From Alphaproteobacteria bacterium (GTDB lineage: Bacteria > Pseudomonadota > Alphaproteobacteria > UBA8366 > Aestuariispiraceae): 33,820 nt of DNA. The stretch covers positions 1 through 33,820 of the forward strand of contig JARGPE010000009.1 of NCBI GenBank assembly GCA_029212835.1, read 5' to 3'. Below are positions 17,231-23,794 of the stretch, one piece after another (the first letter of the stretch is position 1; every line of letters begins with the position of its first letter). The notes under the pieces were generated by a model, which worked only from the letters and a program-made list of their open reading frames with translations, did no database searches and was not told the DNA's origin. A program made the translations under genes and the position numbers.

Positions 17231-17545
17231 TTAAATTGATCCGGAGCGTTCTGCCACCAGAATTCGACAGGTAGTTAAGGGTTCGGCCTTGTGGGAATCC
17301 CCTGCTTCACAATGCACGATGTCGCCCGGTGTCATTAATAGGCTGTCTTCTCGACCGTCTGGATGGCGGAAATGCATGCGCAGTGATCCGTCCAATAGCA
17401 CGAAAACCTCCGGTCCGTCATTAATGTGCCAAATATAGGACTTGTCGGTCCAATGCAGGCGGATGGTTGCTGTATCAATTGTTTCAATGTCCAGCGCATC
17501 CCATGCACGCGTGCCGGTAAAGTCTTTTGGCTTAATATGTCGCAT
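17231..17545 (-). CDS. Small single-domain cupin protein
   Basis: A 104-residue cupin. Motif 1 is WHINDGPEVFVLLDGSLRM, with the His and Glu ligands and the closing Gly. Motif 2 is MTPGDIVHCEAGDSHKAEP, with PGD and the terminal His. A single metal-binding beta barrel is expected; substrate and function are unknown, and such proteins range from enzymes to ligand sensors. It precedes hprK by 37 bases on the same strand, where many alphaproteobacteria carry the chvG/chvI two-component genes. Immediately upstream is the structured, terminator-bearing region at 17608-17720, which may control it. Confidence 0.85.
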   Translation of the reverse strand: MRHIKPKDFTGTRAWDALDIETIDTATIRLHWTDKSYIWHINDGPEVFVLLDGSLRMHFRHPDGREDSLLMTPGDIVHCEAGDSHKAEPLTTCRILVAERSGSI

Positions 17546-17607
17546 GAGGGTTCCCGAATTCGTTCAAGAAGATCGAATGGATAACGGATACCCATAAAGG
17601 ATGCCAT

Positions 17608-17720
17608 AAAAAACGACGGCCGCCGATGGGGGGGTATCGACGGCCGTCTATCGCGGTTGCAACGATCTGTTGGAGATCGTCCCGGGGCAGTTTGGGGGCG
17701 CCCCGGTGAGAGGGGAGGTC
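17608..17720 (-). ncRNA. Candidate small RNA or attenuator leader with three hairpins
   Basis: The minus strand, read from about 17720, starts with a C/U-rich single-stranded segment (ACCTCCCCTCTC) complementary to Shine-Dalgarno sequences. It then forms three consecutive hairpins: 17706-17682 (7-bp CCGGGGC/GCCCCGG stem, loop GCCCCCAAACT), 17680-17662 (7-bp ACGATCT/AGATCGT stem, 5-base loop) and 17648-17615 (8+2-bp GC-rich stem with a C7-containing loop), ending in T6 at 17613-17608. A possible promoter lies just upstream. The length would be about 112 nt. It matches no family I can name. Two readings: a trans-acting, Hfq-type sRNA with C-rich loops, or a leader whose terminator governs the cupin-hprK operon 63 bases downstream. 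Confidence 0.6.
17615..17648 (-). terminator. Rho-independent terminator with T6 tract
   Basis: GACGGCCG (17615-17622) pairs with CGGCCGTC (17641-17648), and two further pairs form past one mismatch. On the minus strand the stem is followed directly by GTTTTTT. It ends either the LysE transcript (stop 145 bases upstream) or the candidate small RNA, and it stands in front of the cupin gene. Confidence 0.85.
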
Positions 17721-17725
17721 TCAGC

Positions 17726-17754
17726 AGTATAGATATTGGGTGTGTACCAGGGAA
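17726..17754 (-). promoter_or_regulatory. Possible promoter of the small RNA/leader
   Basis: On the minus strand TATACT (17731-17726) is a good -10, with TTCCCT (17754-17749) at a 17-base spacing as a poor -35. This predicts initiation near 17719-17720, at the start of the C/U-rich segment. The weak -35 leaves this tentative; an alternative sigma factor or an activator could be involved. Confidence 0.35.
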
Positions 17755-17792
17755 TTGAAGAGGTTCAAATAAGGCATTTTCGGGGCAATTGC

Positions 17793-18437
17793 TCACCGTT
17801 GCGTGATCGCCAGATTGATGCCCAATCCTATCAGAATGGACCCGCCAGCCCAGCGGGTGATGCGCATTGTATGGCGGCCCTTGCGCAACCCTGCCATCAC
17901 CGCATTTGTCAGAAAAACAGCTGCCACATCGGCAAAGGTCACAGCCAGGTTCACAATGACACCCAGCACCAGCATCTGCATCCAGATCGGGAAGCTGGCT
18001 GTCGGGTCGGCGAACTGCGGAAGAAAGGCAACGAAGAACATTGCCGTCTTTGGATTGAGCATTTCTACTGTCATGCTTTGGATAAAGGCGGAACGGCCTT
18101 GCTTGCGCGGTTTAATGCTCGCGGCTGCCTGTGTGGTATCTTCTGTGATCAGGCGTGTTCTGATGATCGATATGCCCATATAAACCAGATACAAAGCCCC
18201 AATAATTTTCAGAACCATGTAGAGCGTGGGCACCAGGGCAAGCAGGGCGGAAAGTCCTAAGGCGGCGGCTGCGACATGAACAAGCCCGCCAACCTGTAGG
18301 CCAAGGGCAGCCATAAAGCCGCCCCGTCGCCCATGCGCCAGAGTCTGCGCCGCCGTGTAAAGCAGCGCCGGGCCTGGGATAAGAGCAAAAATCACGGTTG
18401 CAGCCAAAAATGGCAGAAGCAAATCCCAATTTGGCAT
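17793..18437 (-). CDS. LysE/RhtB-family amino-acid exporter
   Basis: A 214-residue inner-membrane protein of typical LysE/RhtB length with about six hydrophobic segments. The N terminus LLLPFLAATVIFALIPGPALLYTAAQTLAHGRRGGFMAALG contains the family hallmark PGP followed by G-RxG. IIGALYLVYMGISIIRTR and NPKTAMFFVAFLPQF are also characteristic. It exports amino acids or their derivatives by proton-coupled efflux; the substrate cannot be told. It is divergent from the PadR gene; the T6 terminator 145 bases after its stop may end its transcript. Confidence 0.92.
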   Translation of the reverse strand: MPNWDLLLPFLAATVIFALIPGPALLYTAAQTLAHGRRGGFMAALGLQVGGLVHVAAAALGLSALLALVPTLYMVLKIIGALYLVYMGISIIRTRLITEDTTQAAASIKPRKQGRSAFIQSMTVEMLNPKTAMFFVAFLPQFADPTASFPIWMQMLVLGVIVNLAVTFADVAAVFLTNAVMAGLRKGRHTMRITRWAGGSILIGLGINLAITQR

Positions 18438-18578
18438 AGCTCGATCCTATCAATGTTTAGGGCCTATCCTCGGATGTGGTTGATGTCCGGGCAAGAGCAA
18501 TTTTCACCATAAATAGGAGGCCATTCATCAATGGCGCTGAAAAATTTTTACTAATTTGATTGTATTTTAAAAGACTCA

Positions 18579-18598
18579 AGATATATCTTAGTATATCA
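18579..18598. promoter_or_regulatory. PadR operator candidate
   Basis: AAGATATATCTT (18579-18590) is a perfect 12-base palindrome. It overlaps a second arrangement, GATATA-TCTTAG-TATATC (18581-18598). It lies 20-40 bases upstream of the padR ATG within the likely -10 area, with TTGATT (18557-18562) as a possible -35. PadR proteins typically repress themselves through AT-rich dyads of this kind. Confidence 0.55.
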
Positions 18599-18618
18599 AA
18601 ATAATATGGAGATATAAA

Positions 18619-19236
18619 ATGAAAGAGAGTACAGGACAACGATTGGGCCATCATGGCGGTCGATCAGGGCACAGAGGGGGCCGCGGGGGTTCCCATGATG
18701 GATCCCATGAGCACACATTCGGAGACGAGCCTCATGACCCTTCTCACAGCGGTGGGCGACACGGTCGACATGGGCGCCATCGGGTCATCGATTCTTCTGA
18801 ATTGCGGCTTTTGCTGATGAAGCTGTTGGCGGAAACGCCGCGACATGGCTATGACCTGATCCGAGAGATTGAGGCCATAACCGGCGGTGCCTATGCGCCA
18901 AGCCCGGGAATGGTTTATCCAACCCTGACGCTGTTGCAGGAAATGGATCTGATCGCAGAATTAGACTCCGATGGTCCTCGCAAGGCATTCGTGCTTACCG
19001 CACAGGGCGAAACAGAAGTGTCTGCGAAAGCAAAAGACATCGATCAGATTATGATGCGGCTGTCTTCATTAAAGGAAAACCATGAACGGGTAGATGCCGG
19101 TCCGGTCCGTCGCGCGGTTGATAATTTACGCCGGGTGATCCGGTCCCGTTTGGGGGGCGAGGATGTTGATAAGGAAATGCTGCATACCGTGGCAGGAATT
19201 CTGGATGAAACCGCCCAGCGGATTGAGCGGCTGTGA
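18619..19236 (+). CDS. PadR-family regulator with His/Gly-rich N terminus
   Basis: A 205-residue protein in two parts. Residues 1-55 are a low-complexity His/Gly/Arg stretch with 11 histidines, ending RHGRHGRHR. Then comes a PadR winged helix: ELRLLLMKLLAETPRHGYDLIREIEAITGGAYAPSPGMVYPTLTLLQEMDLI, a wing (DSDGPRKAFVLTAQG) and a C-terminal dimerisation helix. This architecture matches the metal-responsive YqjI group, where the His-rich tail binds Ni/Fe; metal sensing here is an inference. A GGAG site lies seven bases before the ATG, and the AAGATATATCTT dyad is just upstream. It is followed directly by a DUF2218 gene, a known partner of PadR/YqjI regulators in iron-related loci. Confidence 0.9.
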   Translation: MKESTGQRLGHHGGRSGHRGGRGGSHDGSHEHTFGDEPHDPSHSGGRHGRHGRHRVIDSSELRLLLMKLLAETPRHGYDLIREIEAITGGAYAPSPGMVYPTLTLLQEMDLIAELDSDGPRKAFVLTAQGETEVSAKAKDIDQIMMRLSSLKENHERVDAGPVRRAVDNLRRVIRSRLGGEDVDKEMLHTVAGILDETAQRIERL

Positions 19237-19325
19237 TGAAAACAACCTTACAAGACACAATGCGGCGTCGGGCCGGATTGGACCCGATCCCGGACAGTAG
19301 CAAGAAAACAAAGGAGAATGAGACG

Positions 19326-19646
19326 ATGGCTTCCATCAGTACTGCTGAAGTGCCAACAGAAAATGGCAATCGGTATCTGCAACAATTGTGCAAGCACTGG
19401 GCGCATAAATTGGCTGTGGATATGACCGAAGGGCAGGGACGGATTATCTTCCCGAAGGACGGGCGCAGTGGCACTTGGGCAGAGGATGCAACGGTCACAC
19501 TGACCGCGCATTCAAACCATCTGGAATGTCGGATTGAAGCCAGTGCCGACGCTCAGCGGGACGCCCTTCAGGATGTCATATCCTCGCATTTGGATCGGTT
19601 CGCCTTTCGGGAGGCACCGCTATCCTTTGATTGGCAAACAGTCTGA
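19326..19646 (+). CDS. DUF2218 domain protein
   Basis: A 106-residue protein recognised as DUF2218 by NGNRYLQQLCKHWAHKL, TEGQGRIIFP and the C-terminal LDRFAFREAPLSFDW. The function of the family is unknown; its genes often accompany siderophore-interacting reductases and PadR regulators in iron-response loci. ATG 19326 is preferred because of the AAGGAG nine bases upstream and the family-like start MASISTAEVPTENGNRY. The frame stays open upstream to an ATG overlapping the padR stop (19233/19236), which would add about 30 residues (MKTTLQDTMRRRAGLDPIP...); ribosomes might enter there by coupling. No ferric reductase gene is nearby. Confidence 0.85.
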   Translation: MASISTAEVPTENGNRYLQQLCKHWAHKLAVDMTEGQGRIIFPKDGRSGTWAEDATVTLTAHSNHLECRIEASADAQRDALQDVISSHLDRFAFREAPLSFDWQTV

Positions 19647-19686
19647 AGCGAGCCTGCCCCTTGGGATTCCTGTGAGATCACTCTTG

Positions 19687-20841
19687 TTACAGGGGCAGAC
19701 GCCGCCGGGCGATGGCGGTATGAAACGCCACCCCGGCCGTCAAGCTGGCATCGTTGAAATCATACTTTGGATTATGCAGCGGCAGGGAGTCTTCGCCATT
19801 GCCCAAAAAGGCGAAACAGCCGGGGACATGGCGCAGGAATTGGGCGAAATCTTCCGATGCCGTGATCGGTGCGTCGGTAATGACGGCATTCTGCGCGCCC
19901 AATACATCCCTTGCCGCGCTCAGTGCTTCTTCGGTTAGAACGTCATCGTTCAGCAGGGAGATAAATTCACGGGTATAGGTGACATCAACACTGACATTAT
20001 AAGACAGGGCGATGCCCTCTGAGATCAGGCGCATCTGCTTTTCGATTTGTGCACTGACGGCGGGGTCGAAGCTTCGCGCATCCCCTAGAATGCGTGCCAA
20101 TCCTGGCAGCACATTGCGCGTGCCATCGGTGGTCAATTCAGTGACCGATACCACCGCCACCGTGGTTGGATCCACCCGCCGCGACACGATGGTTTGCAAC
20201 TGGGTGACCAGGGCACAGGCGGCAACCAGTGTTTCGCTGCCGGCATGGGGTTTAGATGCATGCCCTCCAACGCCGCGCAGGGTGATTTCAAACACATCTT
20301 CGGCGGACATGATTGCACCCGGTTTGCTGACAATCTGTCCTACCGGATAGCCCGGCATATTGTGCAGACCGTAAATCTCCTCAAAAGGGAAACGATCCAG
20401 CAGGCCATCGTCAATCATGGCAATCGCTCCCTGGCCCCATTCTTCCGCCGGCTGGAAGATAAAGCGAAGGGTACCGTCAAAGCCTGATTCCTGTGCCAGA
20501 GTCTTGGCGGCGCCCAGCAGCATGATGGTATGTCCGTCATGGCCACAGGCATGCATGTAGCCGTCATGTCTGGACTTATAGGGTAAGGAGCCTTGCTCGG
20601 TGATATGCAGGGCATCCATATCCGCCCGCAGCGCGATGGCGCGATTCCCGGTGCCGCGTTTCAGGGTGCCCACAACGCCAGTCCCACCAACGCCTTCGCT
20701 TACATCATCCAGCCCGAATTCTTTCAACTTCTCGGCCACAAAGGCCGCCGTCCGCTTTTCACTGAATCCAAATTCAGGATGGGCATGAAGGTCATGCCGC
20801 CATTGTATCATTTCCTGGTGAAGGTCTGCTGGATCGGACAT
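19687..20841 (-). CDS. M20-family amidohydrolase (hippurate hydrolase-like)
   Basis: About 384 residues from ATG 20841 (MSDPADLHQEM); the frame extends 20 residues further upstream without family likeness. Motifs in order: RHDLHAHPEFGFSEKRTAAF, ALRADMDALHITE, the metal-site HACGHDGHTIMLLGAA (about 95-110), IFQPAEEWGQGA with the catalytic Glu pair, the dimerisation-domain HASKPH, and ITASEDFAQF near the C terminus. All M20D metal ligands appear present. It hydrolyses N-acyl amino acids or related amides in the cytoplasm; the natural substrate is unknown. It converges with the DUF2218 gene. The only dyad upstream is the hairpin at 20906-20929. Confidence 0.93.
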   Translation of the reverse strand: MSDPADLHQEMIQWRHDLHAHPEFGFSEKRTAAFVAEKLKEFGLDDVSEGVGGTGVVGTLKRGTGNRAIALRADMDALHITEQGSLPYKSRHDGYMHACGHDGHTIMLLGAAKTLAQESGFDGTLRFIFQPAEEWGQGAIAMIDDGLLDRFPFEEIYGLHNMPGYPVGQIVSKPGAIMSAEDVFEITLRGVGGHASKPHAGSETLVAACALVTQLQTIVSRRVDPTTVAVVSVTELTTDGTRNVLPGLARILGDARSFDPAVSAQIEKQMRLISEGIALSYNVSVDVTYTREFISLLNDDVLTEEALSAARDVLGAQNAVITDAPITASEDFAQFLRHVPGCFAFLGNGEDSLPLHNPKYDFNDASLTAGVAFHTAIARRRLPL

Positions 20842-20905
20842 TGTCGGCTCGCTGTGTTGTGAAAGCAGCACCACTGTAGCCCCGGTTCCCATTGGGCACA
20901 AAGTT

Positions 20906-20929
20906 CCTCTTACTCCATTGAGTGAGAGG
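20906..20929. repeat. 10-base inverted repeat in the divergent M20/CHASE2 gap
   Basis: CCTCTTACTC and GAGTGAGAGG pair over ten positions with one G-U, around a CATT loop. It lies 65 bases upstream of the amidohydrolase start and 154 bases before the CHASE2 gene. It may be an operator for either gene or an mRNA leader hairpin. The rest of this 241-base gap shows nothing further I can name. Confidence 0.4.
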
Positions 20930-21082
20930 CTGTGTGGTGATTGAGGGGAAAGTAAAACTAGTTGTAAATCAAGTTATCTGGTTTAATCCCGATTGTGGCG
21001 GGCAGCCTATTGCTATCTGGATTATTGTTAGGCTGGCCAGTGGAAGATGCGGGGAAATTGGCCACGGTTCAGTGGGGGCTGA

Positions 21083-23065
21083 ATGAAAAAATTAGGGCAG
21101 TGGTATTCAATCAAAACATTGATCAATCGAGAAGTGTTTACCCTCAGATTGATTTTGATTTGGGGTGTTGGAATACTTTTACTTCACTTTTCGCCATTTA
21201 ATTTGTCAGCACGACTGTATGAAGAAACTCAAAATCTTGTTCTCGCGATTTTCTCTCCAAGCTTTCCACCAGATGGCCGATCGGCGCTCGCTGAGCCCGC
21301 TGTTGTTGTTGAGATAACCAATGATAGTTTGCGCGCCTTCCGAATAGAACAGTGCAAAGAAATCGATAGAAGGCTGAAAGACCTCAATAGAGCATCGTCC
21401 TTTGATTTAAAGGCATGTGAAATTGAGTGCATTGTAAAAAAGGATGGTGGGAATACGACGGGCTGCGACGTTGCTGATTATCTCACCGAAGAAGAGCGAC
21501 GTGTTTGGCAGAACGGAAGCATCCTGCTGTATCCTGTTGAGGATCCAACTGATGTTTGGCCAATATCCTATGGCATCCATGATTATCTGATCTCAAGGCT
21601 GATCGAATTGGAGCCTGCGGCAATTATGGTCGACATCACCTTTGGCCCGCCCCGCCGGTGGGACAATGAGTTGAAGACCTTTGGAAAACGGATTGAAGCG
21701 GCACAAAAGCAACTGGTGGAATTTGGTGAAAAACCGGTTCCAGTTTACTTCGCCATTGATGAAAATTCCCTTTATCAGGGAATGACATCTCTGGATACAT
21801 TGAAACGAAACGCACAGAATTCTGAAGATTACGTGTTCGATGTACCAACGACCTGGAAAGAGGATGACAATTGGTATCCGATCAAAATTACAGAGTTTCC
21901 CACTGTTTATTCGCCCGCTGCTAAAATTTTCTTAGATCTTTGTTTGGAACAGAGGGGGAATGATGGAAATCTTCCCCGCGCATGCGGATCTATGCGGAAA
22001 CTTGAGGTTTGTGAAACAAATACGCCAGAAGGATTGGGCAATGATGGGATATCCGGTGACCCCAGCTTGGATTGCCTGCCCCTAGGGAAGACAGAAATCG
22101 ACACTTCGGAGGATTTTATTTTTACCATATCTTCCCCGAAAATGGATTTGGAAAAGTTCCATGACCGTATGCTGGTTCGCTGGCCCTACAATATTTCTGA
22201 ATTGCAGCCAAATTTTAAGAACCAGGATTTATGCGCGCAAAAAGTACCGCCCTCTTCGCTTCGTTTTTTTGGAATTGACTGGGGTCCGGTGATCCCTGAT
22301 CTGGGTGTTATCTGGCAATTGGTCAGCCAATCAACGGGCATAATGTGGCAAGGCGGGCCAATTCAACCGTGTCGTCCGATGCCAACGGTTGGGGCGGCGC
22401 GACTGTTGCCGGAATATGATAAAGGCCTGGGTGAATTATACAGTTTGGTCAATAATCGTGTTGTTTTCCTGGGAGCGTACATTCGAGAGTATCCAGATAC
22501 GATCGATACAACGCTTTATGATAAGGTGCCCGGAGTTGCGTTTCACGCGACTGCCTATAGAAATCTGACCGCTTATGGCACGGATTATTTCCGCAGTAAC
22601 CCGTTTTTAAAGAGCGTGATTGAGGCCGTGTTGTGGTTCTTTATAGCGGTACACTCGGCGGTTAAGATTGGACTTCACGAGGCCCATTTAAATGGTGCCA
22701 TGAGCGTGCGCTCTTACGAGCGGTCTCGGATATGGCTTAATCGTGCCATTATGGGGATCAATTTTCTGGGCTTTTGCATTGCCTGTCTTTTGTGGTTGAT
22801 GCACACCGCACCGGTCGATTTTCTCTCACTTGCCGCTTTAAGCGGAGGTCTCGCCTTGGTCGAGACGATTGTTTTAGCCAAGCCCATGCTGTCGATCGGT
22901 GGAATTATGATCAGCTTGGTCTCCTACACAATGATGGCAACGCGGTGTTGCGCGGTTTTGGTGAAGCAGGTCGATAGGCGCGTTATCTCTATTCTTGCAT
23001 GGGGATGGCGCTATCTTGTCGCGAATGTTCATCGCGCAATCAGTCATTTTTTTAAAAAGAAATAA
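21083..23065 (+). CDS. CHASE2-domain membrane protein without output domain
   Basis: A 660-residue protein. One N-terminal TM helix (about 21-37) leads into a large periplasmic CHASE2 sensor domain: AVVVEITNDSLRAF at the start, ELEPAAIMVDITF in the middle and DKVPGVAFHATAYRNLTAYGTDYF at the end. Then come about four C-terminal membrane helices (roughly 516-640), ending in a short basic tail. CHASE2 normally feeds a cytoplasmic cyclase, kinase or GGDEF domain; here there is none, so signalling would need a partner. The periplasmic domain has about nine cysteines spread over inserts, suggesting disulfides. GTGGGGGCTGA precedes the ATG. It is followed by a secreted protein and an M48 lipoprotein on the same strand. 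The ligand is unknown. Confidence 0.85.
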   Translation: MKKLGQWYSIKTLINREVFTLRLILIWGVGILLLHFSPFNLSARLYEETQNLVLAIFSPSFPPDGRSALAEPAVVVEITNDSLRAFRIEQCKEIDRRLKDLNRASSFDLKACEIECIVKKDGGNTTGCDVADYLTEEERRVWQNGSILLYPVEDPTDVWPISYGIHDYLISRLIELEPAAIMVDITFGPPRRWDNELKTFGKRIEAAQKQLVEFGEKPVPVYFAIDENSLYQGMTSLDTLKRNAQNSEDYVFDVPTTWKEDDNWYPIKITEFPTVYSPAAKIFLDLCLEQRGNDGNLPRACGSMRKLEVCETNTPEGLGNDGISGDPSLDCLPLGKTEIDTSEDFIFTISSPKMDLEKFHDRMLVRWPYNISELQPNFKNQDLCAQKVPPSSLRFFGIDWGPVIPDLGVIWQLVSQSTGIMWQGGPIQPCRPMPTVGAARLLPEYDKGLGELYSLVNNRVVFLGAYIREYPDTIDTTLYDKVPGVAFHATAYRNLTAYGTDYFRSNPFLKSVIEAVLWFFIAVHSAVKIGLHEAHLNGAMSVRSYERSRIWLNRAIMGINFLGFCIACLLWLMHTAPVDFLSLAALSGGLALVETIVLAKPMLSIGGIMISLVSYTMMATRCCAVLVKQVDRRVISILAWGWRYLVANVHRAISHFFKKK

Positions 23066-23250
23066 TATTAGACCCAATTCCTGCCTATCGTTCTCAAAGG
23101 GATAGGAGCAAAAGCCGTCTCTGCTGAGTGTCAGTCTTACAGGCCATAAGCAGTTGGATCTCACAAAATTCGTAATATTAAAATGGTTGTATCCAAAAAC
23201 TATACACCCTAGGGTTTCTATTGTGATTGATCGGATCTGGGAGAAGGGCA

Positions 23251-23697
23251 ATGAAGGGGACTCTGACTTTCTCAACCATTTTGCGAAAGAATTCTGCGGT
23301 TAAGCGGCGATTTTTTGCGGGGATTGGCTGTGGGGTTTTGTTGGCTTTTGGGGGCGTTCCTTTCCATGAGGCTTTGGTTCTTCCCAGTGTTGCTTATGCT
23401 CAGCAACAAGTGAATGTAATTGAGATAAAAGGTTTTCGGCGGGATTCCTTCCGTGTTGCTGACAAGGATGCTCAACGTCCCAGCATTTCAAAGACGAAGG
23501 CAGACTTTGTTCTGCCACAGAGCTTCGCGGAAGAAGATGAAAAGAATGGCCTTTATCCATTGGTGGACCCGCAGGGAGAGCTTTTCTATCTGCATCCCAA
23601 ATATGCCATTCTGAATCGAAAGACCTGCGATCTAGGGCCAGCTGAAGTGGCTCAACTCCGCAATTATGCAACATCTGGCGCGCGCCCACCCTGTTGA
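23251..23697 (+). CDS. Small secreted protein of unknown function
   Basis: A 148-residue protein with a signal peptide: basic N-region (LRKNSAVKRR), hydrophobic core (FFAGIGCGVLLAFGGV) and a likely cleavage site AYA|QQQ around residue 52; the pre-sequence is rather long. The mature part is about 97 residues, hydrophilic, with the segments GLYPLVDPQGELFYLHPKYAIL and a C-terminal Cys (ARPPC) plus one other (KTCDLG). ATG 23251 is chosen for its GGGAGAAGG Shine-Dalgarno. No family recognised. Its position between the CHASE2 and M48 genes suggests a shared envelope function. Gaps are 185 bases upstream and 97 downstream, so separate promoters are possible. Confidence 0.75.
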   Translation: MKGTLTFSTILRKNSAVKRRFFAGIGCGVLLAFGGVPFHEALVLPSVAYAQQQVNVIEIKGFRRDSFRVADKDAQRPSISKTKADFVLPQSFAEEDEKNGLYPLVDPQGELFYLHPKYAILNRKTCDLGPAEVAQLRNYATSGARPPC

Positions 23698-23794
23698 AAG
23701 AGTGAATTCTAAGGGGATAGCTGCCGTGACGTGAATCCATTGGTCGGTGTGGAATATATACCGTCATTGGACAATAAAATGAGGGGATGGTGTG

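Noticed and set aside
20995-21201. GTG-initiated frame with a signal-like start (MAGSLLLSGLLLGWP) overlapping the CHASE2 start
   Set aside because: It runs out of frame through the CHASE2 N terminus, has no good Shine-Dalgarno, and the CHASE2 frame has clear family motifs.
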